Shown one piece after another: positions 36,372 to 45,340 of a stretch of DNA of 64,000 nucleotides. The DNA comes from Hymenobacter ginkgonis (lineage in GTDB: Bacteria > Bacteroidota > Bacteroidia > Cytophagales > Hymenobacteraceae), in NCBI RefSeq assembly GCF_009755225.1, contig NZ_WQKZ01000003.1:372001-436000 (forward strand), read 5' to 3'. The first letter of the stretch is position 1. Each line of letters starts with the position of its first letter. The notes under the pieces were generated by a model that saw only the letters and a list, made by a program, of their open reading frames with translations, had not been told where the DNA came from and made no database searches. Made by a program: the position numbers and the translations under genes.

Positions 36372-37067
36372 ATGTTAGAAGTTATCGACTTGCACAAAGC
36401 CTACGGGCGCCACCACGTGCTGCGCGGCGTGAGCCTGGGGGTGCGCCCTGGCACCATCCACGCCTTGGTGGGGGCAAACGGGGCAGGCAAAACCACGCTC
36501 ATCAACTGTTTGTACGGGCTCGAAAGTGGTTTTACGGGTACCGTGCGTGAGGCAGCTACCGGCCGCCCGGTGCGTGAAATAGCCGGCCTAGTGCCCTACG
36601 AGCCGTACTTCTACCCCCGCCTCACGGGGCGCGAGTACGTCGAGTTTTGCCTGCAAGCGCGGGGTAGGGCGGTGCCCGACCTGCGCCCCTGGAACCAACT
36701 GCTGGAGCTGCCCCTCGACCAGTATGCCGACGAATATTCGGCCGGGATGAAGAAAAAGCTAGCCCTGCTGGCCGTGTTGGTGCAAGACTTTGCCTACCTC
36801 ATCCTCGACGAGCCTTTCAATGGCCTTGACCTCGAAGCCAACTTGCTGCTCAAGGAAATACTGAAGCGCCTGCGCGACCGCGGCACGGGGTTGCTGCTCA
36901 CTTCGCACATCCTGAGTGCCCTCCTGGAAGTAGCCGGCGAGGCTACCGTGCTGGTGGGTGGGCAGGTGCAGCGCCACTACCAAGCCGCCGAATTCGGCAC
37001 TTTGGAGGCAGACTTGCTGGCCGCGCTGCACGGCGAAAAACTCGCGCAGCTGGGCGCGCTTTTGTAG
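36372..37067 (+). CDS. ABC transporter ATP-binding protein
   Basis: A 231-residue single ATPase of the exporter or multidrug type. Walker A is GANGAGKTTLIN (about 36-47), the signature is YSAGMKKKLALLAVL, Walker B is YLILDEPFNGLD, and the H-loop is TSHIL. The upstream membrane protein is its probable partner. The substrate is unknown. Confidence 0.9.
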   Translation: MLEVIDLHKAYGRHHVLRGVSLGVRPGTIHALVGANGAGKTTLINCLYGLESGFTGTVREAATGRPVREIAGLVPYEPYFYPRLTGREYVEFCLQARGRAVPDLRPWNQLLELPLDQYADEYSAGMKKKLALLAVLVQDFAYLILDEPFNGLDLEANLLLKEILKRLRDRGTGLLLTSHILSALLEVAGEATVLVGGQVQRHYQAAEFGTLEADLLAALHGEKLAQLGALL

Positions 37068-37091
37068 CGGCGGCTAGCGAGCGGGCTTCAC

Positions 37092-37135
37092 TTTGGCGCC
37101 GGGGGGTAGGCGCTATCTTCGCCGCGCTATCTTCG
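37092..37135 (+). promoter_or_regulatory. Promoter of the acyl-CoA synthetase gene with a duplicated -7 element
   Basis: TTTG (37092-37095), 18 bases, then TATCTTCG (37114-37121); a second TATCTTCG follows at 37128-37135 as a 14-base direct repeat of CGCTATCTTCG. The ATG is at 37146. The duplication could give two start sites. Confidence 0.55.
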
Positions 37136-37145
37136 CTGCCCTTCC

Positions 37146-38792
37146 ATGCTCCCACCCACCTTGTCTTACCTAAGCGGCCCTGGCACAACGCCGCTGCTGG
37201 GCGAAACTATTGGCGAAAACTTGCGCCGCACCGTAGCCCGTTTTGGCTCGCGCGAGGCGCTGGTAGTGGCCCACCAAAGCTACCGGGCCACCTACAACGA
37301 GCTGTGGCAGCAGGCCGGGCAACTGGCCAAGGCGCTCTTGGCGCTGGGCGTAGCGGCCGGCGACCGCGTGGGCATCTGGGCGCCCAATCGGTACGAGTGG
37401 GTGATTACGCAGTTTGGCTCGGCGCGGGCCGGGGCGGTGCTGGTCAACATCAACCCCGCCTACCGGGCCGAGGAACTGAAATACGCCCTCAACCAGTCGG
37501 GCTGCCGGGTGCTGCTGCTGGCGCCCAGCTTTCGTCAAACCAACTACCAGGCGCTGCTCGCCAGTGTGCGGGCGCAGTGCCCGGCCCTGGAAACGGTGGT
37601 AGTACTGGGGGCTGATTGGGAGGCGTTTTTGGCGGCCGGCGTGCCTGTGGCCGACGAGGACCTGGCCGAGCGCGAGGCCGGTTTGCAGTTTGATGACCCT
37701 ATCAATATTCAGTACACCAGCGGCACCACGGGCTTCCCCAAAGGGGCTACGCTCTCGCACCATAACATCTTGAACAACGGCTACTTCATTGGCGAAACGC
37801 TGCGCTACACCGAGGCCGACCGGGTGTGCATTCCGGTGCCGTTCTACCACTGCTTTGGCATGGTGATTGGCAACTTGGCGTGCAGCTCGCACGGGGCGTG
37901 CATGGTGGTGCCGGCCGAGGCATTTGACCCCGCCGCTACCCTGCAAGTAGTGCAGGATGAGCGCTGTACCTCGCTCTACGGCGTGCCCACCATGTTTATT
38001 GCCGAGCTAGAGCTGCCCGGTGTGGGGCAGTACGATTTTTCGCGGCTGCGCACCGGCGTCATGGCCGGCTCGCCCTGCCCCGAGGAGGTGATGAAGAAGG
38101 TGCAAACGGTGCTCAACATGCGCGAAGTCACCATTTGCTACGGCATGACCGAGACTTCGCCCGTATCGGCCCAGAGCTACGTGGATGACCCGCTGGCCAA
38201 GCGCGTGAGCACCGTAGGCCATGTGCACCCGCACCTCGAAGTAAAAGTGATTGATGCCGCCACTGGCCACTTGGTGCCCCGCGGCACGCCCGGCGAGCTG
38301 TGCGTGCGCGGCTACTCCGTGATGCTGGGCTACTGGAACAACCCCGCCGCCACGGCCGCCACCATCGGCGCGGCGCGCTGGCTGCACACCGGCGACTTAG
38401 CCACCATCGACACCGAGGGCTACCTCAACATCGTGGGCCGTATCAAGGACTTGGTGGTGCGCGGCGGCGACAACGTGTATCCGCGGGAGGTAGAGGAGTT
38501 TCTATATACGCACCCCGCCGTGGCCGACGTGCAGGTAATTGGAGTGCCCAGCCTGCGCTACGGCGAAGAAGTAATGGCCTGGGTGAAGCTCAAAGAAGGT
38601 CACTCCGCCACTGGCCCCGAGCTGGCCAGCTTCTGCAAAAACCGTATTTCGACCACTAAAATCCCGGCGTACTGGAAGTTTGTCGATAGCTTCCCGATGA
38701 CCGTCACCGGCAAGGTACAGAAGATGGTGATGCGCGAGCAAGCCGTAAAAGAGCTGGGCTTAGAAGCCGCCGCGGCTGTGAAGACGGCGTAG
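37146..38792 (+). CDS. AMP-dependent acyl-CoA synthetase (ACSF2/medium-chain type)
   Basis: Activates a carboxylic acid with ATP and CoA. The 548-residue protein has the AMP-binding P-loop YTSGTTGFPKGATLSH, the C-terminal GRIKDLVVRGGDNVYPREVE and the catalytic Lys region PMTVTGKVQK. The N-terminal portion (IGENLRRTVARFGSREAL) resembles ACSF2-like medium-chain ligases; the chain length is inferred. It is separated from the ABC genes by its own promoter. Confidence 0.92.
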   Translation: MLPPTLSYLSGPGTTPLLGETIGENLRRTVARFGSREALVVAHQSYRATYNELWQQAGQLAKALLALGVAAGDRVGIWAPNRYEWVITQFGSARAGAVLVNINPAYRAEELKYALNQSGCRVLLLAPSFRQTNYQALLASVRAQCPALETVVVLGADWEAFLAAGVPVADEDLAEREAGLQFDDPINIQYTSGTTGFPKGATLSHHNILNNGYFIGETLRYTEADRVCIPVPFYHCFGMVIGNLACSSHGACMVVPAEAFDPAATLQVVQDERCTSLYGVPTMFIAELELPGVGQYDFSRLRTGVMAGSPCPEEVMKKVQTVLNMREVTICYGMTETSPVSAQSYVDDPLAKRVSTVGHVHPHLEVKVIDAATGHLVPRGTPGELCVRGYSVMLGYWNNPAATAATIGAARWLHTGDLATIDTEGYLNIVGRIKDLVVRGGDNVYPREVEEFLYTHPAVADVQVIGVPSLRYGEEVMAWVKLKEGHSATGPELASFCKNRISTTKIPAYWKFVDSFPMTVTGKVQKMVMREQAVKELGLEAAAAVKTA

Positions 38793-38826
38793 AAGTTGAG
38801 CTGATAAAACCACTTCTGAAACATTA

Positions 38827-38907
38827 TGCCGAGCTTGTCGAAGTAGCTCTGCCGCAGCGCTGGACGATGGCAGGCGACACGGCAGAGCTGTTTCGACAAG
38901 CTCAGCA
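38827..38907. repeat. 28-base-arm inverted repeat of the CGAGCTTGTCGAAG family
   Basis: Arms 38827-38854 and 38880-38907 match at 25 of 28 positions and contain GAGCTTGTCGAA and AGCTCTGCCG. It lies between the synthetase stop and the end of the converging trmN6 gene. It shares the GAGCTTGTCGAA core with the other hairpins but not their AACGTC ends. Confidence 0.75.
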
Positions 38908-38989
38908 GGACGTGCTCTTAGATTTCAAACACGCTCTTGGTAATAGTCCGCGCCCGCCCGATACCCGGCACAGACCCACCAAGCCTGCC

Positions 38990-39733
38990 CTACAGCGCCA
39001 AATAAAACCCAGCCAGCAGCGCCCGAAATTCGGCCGAGTAGCCCCCGGCAGCGTCCTGAATAACCAAGCTGCGCTCGTGCGCCGCCAGCGGCCCTACCCC
39101 CCCAAATTGAGTAATGCACCGCGTGACGCGCCCCCCTGGTCGGTGGCGCACCACCAGCCGCGCTTGCGCCGGCAGGCCAGCGGCCAGTACGATTTGCTCG
39201 AAGCGCTGCATTTCGGGAGGGGGTAGGAGCACGGTAAGCGTGCCGCCGGGCCGCAGCCGCGCCGCAGCAAAAGTCACTAAATCGTCAAACGTGAGCGAGC
39301 CTACCCCCTCGTGGCGGGCCGTCGCCCGCGCCGCATCGGGCGGGGCCAGGCTGCGCCGAAAAAACGGCGGGTTGCAGATGATGTGGCTAAAAGGCCGGTC
39401 GGTGCCCGCTGAAGAGAGGGGTAGGGCGGCCGCATACGCGGCCAGGCTCAGCGGGTACACCCGGATGCGGCTGGCCCAGGGGCTGGCCGCCACATTGGCG
39501 GCTGCCTGGGCGGCGGCGGCGGGGTCTATTTCAAGGGCTTCAATGGTGGCCTGGGGCGCGCGCTGGGCAGCCATCAGCGCCAGCAGGCCGGTGCCCGTGC
39601 CGATATCTAGGATGTGGGTAGCCGCCGTGAGGTCGGCTGCCGCGCCCAGCAGGCAGGCATCGGTGCTCACCTTTTGGGCGCAAGCGCTTTGGTCGATGCG
39701 AAATTGCTGAAACTGGAAAAAGTCGTTAGCCAC
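38990..39733 (-). CDS. tRNA1(Val) adenine-N6-methyltransferase-like protein (TrmN6/YfiC)
   Basis: A 247-residue SAM methyltransferase. The SAM motif ILDIGTGTGLLALMAAQRAP is followed by the N6-adenine signature NPPFF, and the N terminus FFQFQQFRIDQ is the YfiC start. The start is a GTG at 39733 (VANDFFQF), which overlaps the last eight bases of the upstream acyltransferase (GTGGCTAA), suggesting coupled translation. Longer frames to 39880 are rejected. Target A37 of tRNA-Val is assigned by family. Confidence 0.87.
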   Translation of the reverse strand: MANDFFQFQQFRIDQSACAQKVSTDACLLGAAADLTAATHILDIGTGTGLLALMAAQRAPQATIEALEIDPAAAAQAAANVAASPWASRIRVYPLSLAAYAAALPLSSAGTDRPFSHIICNPPFFRRSLAPPDAARATARHEGVGSLTFDDLVTFAAARLRPGGTLTVLLPPPEMQRFEQIVLAAGLPAQARLVVRHRPGGRVTRCITQFGGVGPLAAHERSLVIQDAAGGYSAEFRALLAGFYLAL

Positions 39734-40868
39734 GGGGCACAGAAATAGCGGTGGAGGAAGCAGCGGGCCGCCCCCCGGCAAACCGCGCCAGTAGCCAGCG
39801 ATACGCCGGCTGCTCGAAGTAGTGATGCAGGGCCAGGGCCGCCAGCCCCAGCAGCCCCAGCAATGCCGCTGCTGCCCCACCCACGGATAGCCAGCGCCCC
39901 AGCCAAGGCTCCAGGATAGCGGGTAGCAAGCCCATATGCAGCAAGTAGAAGCAATACGAAGCGCGCCCTAGCTGCTGCGCCGGCGGCGTGCTTAGCGCGC
40001 GGCCCAGGCGCGTGCGTTCGGTAGCTAGCCCGTGCAGTAGGAGGCCCGTGGCCACGGGTAGCAACCAGTTATTCAGCAGCACGCCGGGGTAGGAATTAAG
40101 GCTGACCTTGTTGCTAAACTGCTGCGCAATAAGCATAAACCCTAGGACAGCCAACATAGCTGCCACGCCCCCAGCTGTGGCTCGCCCCCGGCCTGTGCGC
40201 GGCGGCGCCCAGGCAAAAGCCGCGCCCACCAAAAACTCCGGCAGGCGCCCAAAAATGGTGGCTTGCAGCACAAACAGCCGCGTGCCCAGCGCGGGCAGCG
40301 CCGAGTAGGTAGCTAGGCCCAGCACGCCCAAGCCCGCCGCCAGCAGCGGCCAGGCGCGCGCGGGCCGGTAGCGCCAGCCCAGCCAAAACACCAGCGGGGC
40401 CAGCAAGTAAAACCCTTCCTCTACCGTAAGCGACCAGGCCTGCGGAATGAAGCCGAGAAACCAGCGCTCCACCAAGCCTTTCACCAGCGTTACGTTGACG
40501 ACGTACAGGCCCAGCCAGTTACCCAATGAGTTGCCGCCGGGACCTTGCACGGCAAAAGTGGCCGTGAGCAGCAGCACATACACGGGCAAAATGCGCGCCG
40601 CCCGGTGCCACACGTATTGGCCCCAGGCCGCGCGGCTAAATTGCTGCTTGGCGTAGCGCTTGGTAATCAGAAACCCGCTCAGCGTGAAAAATACCGATAC
40701 CCCGATGTGCAACTCGCTCAGCCCGGACCGGATAACCGCATCCAGGGCCGAGGAGCCAAGCAGGGGCGAATCGCGCTGATGAAAGCAGTACACCGCCAAC
40801 GCCGCCAGCGCCCGCAAGCCCGTGAGCGCCGGGTAGTAGGCCGCTGGTGCGTTGGTAACTGGCTTCAT
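39726..40868 (-). CDS. Acyltransferase family 3 (OafA-like) membrane protein
   Basis: A roughly 380-residue multi-span protein that probably acylates a surface sugar. It begins with YYPALTGLRALAALAVYCFH, the acyltransferase-3 start with the conserved R and H, followed by about ten hydrophobic segments and the FTLSGFLITKRY motif. The ATG at 40868 is chosen over a TTG at 40883. It lies between rnhA and trmN6 in the same operon; its link to them is not functional in any obvious way. Confidence 0.87.
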   Translation of the reverse strand: MKPVTNAPAAYYPALTGLRALAALAVYCFHQRDSPLLGSSALDAVIRSGLSELHIGVSVFFTLSGFLITKRYAKQQFSRAAWGQYVWHRAARILPVYVLLLTATFAVQGPGGNSLGNWLGLYVVNVTLVKGLVERWFLGFIPQAWSLTVEEGFYLLAPLVFWLGWRYRPARAWPLLAAGLGVLGLATYSALPALGTRLFVLQATIFGRLPEFLVGAAFAWAPPRTGRGRATAGGVAAMLAVLGFMLIAQQFSNKVSLNSYPGVLLNNWLLPVATGLLLHGLATERTRLGRALSTPPAQQLGRASYCFYLLHMGLLPAILEPWLGRWLSVGGAAAALLGLLGLAALALHHYFEQPAYRWLLARFAGGRPAASSTAISVPRG

Positions 40869-40884
40869 ATGAGCGGAGTGCAAC

Positions 40885-41340
40885 CTAGCCCAGCGCCTCG
40901 TAGCCCTCGTCTACCAGCAGCCCTTTGCCCAGCGCGCTTTGCACGGCCAGCACGTCGCAGCGCTCGTTTTCGGGGTGGCCGGCGTGGCCTTTTATCCACT
41001 TGAAAGACACCTTGCGGTCTTTGTAAACGCGCAAAAACCGGCGCCAGAGGTCTTCATTGGCCTTCTTGCCGAAGTCGGGCTTGTTAGCCCAGCCAAATAC
41101 CCAGCGCTTCTCCACCGCATCGACCACGTACTTGGAATCGGACACGACCAGCACCGGAATCTCGGGGCGCGTCACGGCCTCCAGGCCCACAATCACGGCC
41201 AGCAGCTCCATGCGGTTGTTGGTGGTGCGGCGGAAGCCCTGCGAAATTTCCTTCTCGTGCGGCCCGTAGCGCAAAATGGTGCCGTAGCCGCCGGGGCCGG
41301 GGTTGCCCCGCGACGAGCCATCGGTGAACAAGGTTATCAT
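40885..41340 (-). CDS. rnhA: Ribonuclease HI
   Basis: Cleaves the RNA of RNA-DNA hybrids. The 151-residue protein has the full catalytic set D7 (FTDGSSRGNPGPGG), E45 (NNRMELLAV), D68 (VVSDSKYV) and D129, with H119 in WIKGHAGH. Its start overlaps the aminotransferase stop by four bases (ATGA). Confidence 0.95.
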   Translation of the reverse strand: MITLFTDGSSRGNPGPGGYGTILRYGPHEKEISQGFRRTTNNRMELLAVIVGLEAVTRPEIPVLVVSDSKYVVDAVEKRWVFGWANKPDFGKKANEDLWRRFLRVYKDRKVSFKWIKGHAGHPENERCDVLAVQSALGKGLLVDEGYEALG

Positions 41341-42425
41341 ACGCGGATGCTCTCAAAAAACTGCACCAGCGCCTCAAAAGCAGCGTCGGGCACGGCCGGA
41401 AAGTTGGCGATGCGCAGGCTCGTGGCCTTGAGGTCGCCGTAGCCGCCCCCAATTTGCAGGCCGGCTTCGTCGCGGGCGCGGCGCTTCACGTCCTCGATGA
41501 GGGCCGCCGGGCCTTGCAGGCCGATAACCGTGGTGGAGCGGGCATCGGGGTTGTCGATGAGCGGGCGCAAGCCCAGCGGCTGCACCTGCTCGAAGTAGTC
41601 GTAGAGCTTCTGAGCGCGCTCGTTGAGGTGAGGCTGAATGACTTTGATGCCCTCGCGGGCCTGCAACACGCGGCTCAGCAGGTAGATGCCCAGCACGTTG
41701 GGCGTGTGGGTGGTTTGGTGGTTCAGCATCTGCTTCACCATGCTGTTGAGGCTGTTGTAGTGCGCATTGTCGCCGATTTCGCGGGCGCGGGCCACCGCGC
41801 GGGGCGACAGCACGAGTAGCCCCAGGCCGGCGGGTAGGCCCAGGCACTTCTGCACCGAGCCGTACCAGATATCAGCCTTGATAAACTTGAGCTGCACACC
41901 GCCCAAAGACGAGGTAGCATCTACGGCCAGCAGCGCCGGCCCCAGGCGGTTGAACAAGCTCAGGATGAATGGGTCGCGCAGTTGGGTGGCGGTGCTGGTT
42001 TCGTTTTGGGTGATGCAGACCAGGTCCGTCTCCTCGGGGTTGAAGGGCAGGGTAGCCGGGTCGGGTACGTCGTTGATGTCGAATTTTAGGCCCGTGCAGC
42101 CGGGGCGCAGGGCGCGGGCATAGTCAAACCACTTCTGCCCAAACGCCCCGTTGTAGAGGTGAAATGAGCGGCGCGGCGTCAGGCTCTGGGTTAGGATTTC
42201 CCAGCACTCGGTAGCCGACGAAGTGAACAGAATGGTATAGTCTTGCGGAATGTTGAGCTTAAGGCGGGCTTGGTCGAGGCAGTGGCGCACCAGCGTCGTG
42301 AAACGCTCGGAGCGGTGCGGTGCCGACAGCCAGCCTTCCTCGAAGGCATCGGCCAGGTACTGGCGCACTTCGGGGTACACGGCCGAGGGGCCGGGGTTGA
42401 AAGTATAAGTCGGGAGGGTTGCCAT
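41337..42425 (-). CDS. Class V aminotransferase, SerC-like (putative phosphoserine aminotransferase)
   Basis: A 362-residue PLP enzyme. It opens TFNPGPSAVYPEV and has SAPHRSERF and the PLP-binding Lys in WYGSVQKCLGLPAGLG, the pattern of the short Bacteroidota branch related to phosphoserine and alanine-glyoxylate aminotransferases. Serine synthesis is the likeliest role but serA/serB are not nearby. The start ATG is at 42425; the frame upstream to 42476 adds an unlikely tail. Confidence 0.85.
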   Translation of the reverse strand: MATLPTYTFNPGPSAVYPEVRQYLADAFEEGWLSAPHRSERFTTLVRHCLDQARLKLNIPQDYTILFTSSATECWEILTQSLTPRRSFHLYNGAFGQKWFDYARALRPGCTGLKFDINDVPDPATLPFNPEETDLVCITQNETSTATQLRDPFILSLFNRLGPALLAVDATSSLGGVQLKFIKADIWYGSVQKCLGLPAGLGLLVLSPRAVARAREIGDNAHYNSLNSMVKQMLNHQTTHTPNVLGIYLLSRVLQAREGIKVIQPHLNERAQKLYDYFEQVQPLGLRPLIDNPDARSTTVIGLQGPAALIEDVKRRARDEAGLQIGGGYGDLKATSLRIANFPAVPDAAFEALVQFFESIRV

Positions 42426-42484
42426 GGGGCAAAGGTAGGGGCGCCAAATAGCTGTTGGCTGCCCCTCACTTATCATTTAGCTGC

Positions 42485-44665
42485 TCAATTCACCACTAAG
42501 CGGGTGCGCAGGGGGGTAGGGCCGCCCCGCCACTCCACCACGTAGAGGCCGGCCGGCACCCCAGCCAGCGACAGCGCCAAGCTGCCTTGCCCGAGGGGTA
42601 GGGCCGCCTGGCGCACGCAGCGGCCCGTGGCATCAAACAGGCGCACTTGGGCAGCGCTAGTGGCCGGGCCCACCAGCTGCACGGTGCCCGCGGCGGGGTT
42701 GGGGTAGGCGGCCAAGGCAGTGGCTTCGGCGGCCACGCTCACCACCGGCGAGTAGGCGGTGGTGCCATCCTGGTCGAGCTGACGCAGGCGGTAGTAACGG
42801 GTGCCGGCCAGCGGGCGCGCATCGAGGTGGGCGTACTGGCGGGGGGTAGGGCTGCTGCCGGCCGCGGCCACGCGGGCCACGTCTTGCCACGGCGCGGCCG
42901 GGTCATCCTGGCTCTCCACTATAAAAGCCAAACTGTGCAGCTCCGAGGCGGTGGCCCAGCTCAGCTGCGTGCCCTGGCCCGGCTGGTAGCGCGCCGAGAA
43001 GGCCGTGAGCTCGACGGGCAGCGCGCAACCGCTGGTGCTGGCCACAAAGGGGGGTAGGCCGCACCACGGATAGCCCGCGCTGTAGCTTATTACATCGTTG
43101 CCGCCGGCAATGTCGGCGCTGGCGCTGAGCGTGCGCTTAGCCTGCCCATTGCTGATAGAATAATTCATGACCGCCGTCGGGTCGATGATGTGCGTCAGCT
43201 GCTCGCCGTGGCCTTGCTCGTGCAGGGCCACGCTCTGAAAGTCAAACTCGGTGAAAGCGGGGGCGTTAGGAGTAAAATTCCAGGTGTAGCCGGGGTAGGG
43301 GCTGCTGGCCAAGGCATACGAGTAGTCGGTTTCAGCCACGACCCACTCAATGCTACCGTCTGAATACTGACAGCCGCCGAAGTAAGAAGTGGTGACGCCG
43401 AGCACGCCCGCTGGCAAGACGTTGGTACCCGTGCTGGCCGCCGTCACGAAGCGCACTACGTTTACATTGTCGCGGGCGGCCACATCAATATCCGTGGCGG
43501 CACCGATGGTGCGGTTCATGGCCGTGCGGCATTGCCAGCTTTGCAGCGCCGTCTCGAAGGCTACCTGGGCTGCTGGCACCGCCCGAAAGCTGGGTGCGTA
43601 GCGCAGCGTATAGCCGCCCGAGCCATCAGGGCTTATCAAGTTGGGGCGGTAGGGCAAGATGGGTGCCGTGCTGCTGGCCTGGGAAGCCAGATTACTGAGC
43701 GCGTACGTAACCGTCAGCACATTAGCGCTTGTAGCAATAACGCCCGTAGCATCCACCACCCGCACGAAGCCCGTGCCGGCCGGGGTGCCCGTGGTGCTAT
43801 ACGAAGGCACCCGCACCTGAATTTGGTTGTCGCTCCAGGCTACATAGTCGCTGGGCAGCGGCTGGAGGTAAGTGGGGTTGCTATCCGGCCCGGGGCTATT
43901 AGCATTGCGAAACTGCACGTAGCCAGCGCCTTGCGCATTGCCAAAGCCCGAGCCGTTGATAGTGAGCAGCGAGCTGGTAGTAGCCGTGCTGGCCCCCGCA
44001 ATAAGGGCCGCGGGCGAAAAGCCACTGATAACCGGCGTAGCCAAGGTGCCCAGCGTGCCCGACTGGCGCGCTTTCAGCACTTGGGCACGGCGCTGGGTAG
44101 CCTGTGCCAATGCCGGGTTGGCTTGCACCTCCTGGTAAGCTGCGCCCGCTAGGGCGGCCACTTGGCGCTGCACATCGGCGCCGATAGTGGGGTAGTGCAC
44201 AAATGGGTCGCCGGCCGACAAATCGGCCAGGTCATAGGCAATAAAGCCCTGCGGCCCGGCATAGGCCTGCCACTCGCCGGGCGCTTCGGGGTCGGCCACC
44301 AGAAAGAAAACGCCCTGCTGGCCAGCCGTTAGGTGCAGGGTGCCAGTACTTTCCTCGCGCTGCAAGCCTAGTGTGCCGCCGGCCGTGCGCACGCGCAACG
44401 CCCCGGCCGGTAGTTGGCCCTTAAAAACCTTAAATACCTCGAGTTGGCTGCGCGTGCTGATGTGCCCACCACCGGCCGTTTGCTCGGTCTGCTGGCTAGC
44501 CACGCGGGCTTCTACCACCAGCGGAGCCGCTTGCACGCGCTGGCCAAGGGCCACCGGCACTAGCATGCAGGTCGAAGATTGGGCGCGCAGCCCCAGCGGC
44601 GCTAGCAGGATGCCCGCCAGCAAAGCGTGGCGCCACGGGTAAAGTAAACGTAGAGATAGGACCAT
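42485..44665 (-). CDS. T9SS-exported matrixin-like metalloprotease with IPT/TIG and C-terminal sorting domain
   Basis: About 726 residues. The signal peptide ends near LGLRAQ. A middle region contains an IPT/TIG-type beta domain (PVISGFSPAALIAG ... TINGSGFGNAQGAGYV). The catalytic region has HEQGHGEQLTH followed by a met-turn-like AVMNYS, resembling the metzincin HExxHxxGxxH with Gln where Gly is usual. The C-terminal ~75 residues (AAYPNPAAGTVQLVG ... GLYVVEW) form a type A T9SS sorting domain. It should be secreted or surface-anchored after sorting-domain cleavage. Substrate unknown. It contains several G-rich words (42514, 42596, 42844, 43293). Confidence 0.87.
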   Translation of the reverse strand: MVLSLRLLYPWRHALLAGILLAPLGLRAQSSTCMLVPVALGQRVQAAPLVVEARVASQQTEQTAGGGHISTRSQLEVFKVFKGQLPAGALRVRTAGGTLGLQREESTGTLHLTAGQQGVFFLVADPEAPGEWQAYAGPQGFIAYDLADLSAGDPFVHYPTIGADVQRQVAALAGAAYQEVQANPALAQATQRRAQVLKARQSGTLGTLATPVISGFSPAALIAGASTATTSSLLTINGSGFGNAQGAGYVQFRNANSPGPDSNPTYLQPLPSDYVAWSDNQIQVRVPSYSTTGTPAGTGFVRVVDATGVIATSANVLTVTYALSNLASQASSTAPILPYRPNLISPDGSGGYTLRYAPSFRAVPAAQVAFETALQSWQCRTAMNRTIGAATDIDVAARDNVNVVRFVTAASTGTNVLPAGVLGVTTSYFGGCQYSDGSIEWVVAETDYSYALASSPYPGYTWNFTPNAPAFTEFDFQSVALHEQGHGEQLTHIIDPTAVMNYSISNGQAKRTLSASADIAGGNDVISYSAGYPWCGLPPFVASTSGCALPVELTAFSARYQPGQGTQLSWATASELHSLAFIVESQDDPAAPWQDVARVAAAGSSPTPRQYAHLDARPLAGTRYYRLRQLDQDGTTAYSPVVSVAAEATALAAYPNPAAGTVQLVGPATSAAQVRLFDATGRCVRQAALPLGQGSLALSLAGVPAGLYVVEWRGGPTPLRTRLVVN

Positions 44666-44768
44666 CAAAATAAAGCCAAGGTGAATAAATACACCAAGCA
44701 AAATTACGTTCTTTCCCGTCGTTCTACTCCAGTCCCTCGCGAATTAGCGCGCCGCGGCCTACCCCCCT

Positions 44769-45248
44769 TTAGCGCCGGAAGCCCACCGGCTTGGGCCGCT
44801 GGCCTAACAAATAATGCAGCGCCAGCCGGTAGCTTTCGAGTCCAAAGCCCGCAATGCTGCCCACGCAGTGCTTGCCGATGTAGCTGACGTGTCGAAAGTC
44901 TTCGCGCCCCGCTAGGTTGCTCAGGTGCACTTCGATGACGGGCAGGCCCGCCCCGGCCACGGCCGCCACGGCATCGCCTAAGGCCACGCTGGTGTGCGTA
45001 AAGCCGCCCGCGTTTAGCACCACGCCCTGGCTGGCGCCCTCCGAGCCGGCCTCGCCCCAGCCGGCGGCCGCGTGCAGGCGGTCGAGCAGCGCGCCCTCGT
45101 GGTTGCTCTGGAAGGAGGTGAGTACGAGGTCAGGAAACGTGGTTTGCAGCTCAGGCAAAAAATCGTCGAATGAGCGGTGCCCGTAGATGTGCGGTTCGCG
45201 GCGGCCCAGCAAGTTGAGGTTAGGGCCGTTGAGAATAAGGATGTTCAA
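44769..45248 (-). CDS. aroQ: 3-dehydroquinate dehydratase, type II
   Basis: Shikimate pathway. The 159-residue protein has ILNGPNLNLLGRREPHIYG (with catalytic Tyr equivalent), SNHEGALLDRLH, LNAGGFTHTSVAL and EVHLSNLAGREDFRHVS. It has a small insert around AAAGWGEAGSEGA. It is divergent from xerD across 92 bases that contain a perfect hairpin. Confidence 0.96.
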   Translation of the reverse strand: MNILILNGPNLNLLGRREPHIYGHRSFDDFLPELQTTFPDLVLTSFQSNHEGALLDRLHAAAGWGEAGSEGASQGVVLNAGGFTHTSVALGDAVAAVAGAGLPVIEVHLSNLAGREDFRHVSYIGKHCVGSIAGFGLESYRLALHYLLGQRPKPVGFRR

Positions 45249-45272
45249 AGTGGGAGCTATAAAAGGTTTTTA

Positions 45273-45317
45273 ACAAAGAACGTCATGCTGAGCTTGTCGA
45301 AGCATGACGTTCTTTGT
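45273..45317. repeat. AACGTCATGC hairpin between divergent aroQ and xerD (family member D)
   Basis: A perfect 17-bp stem (45273-45289 with 45301-45317) and loop GAGCTTGTCGA. It includes AGAACGTCATGCT. It sits between two divergent start codons, so it cannot be a simple terminator for either gene. Confidence 0.85.
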
Positions 45318-45340
45318 CCATTCCTATTCCCTTCCGAAAA

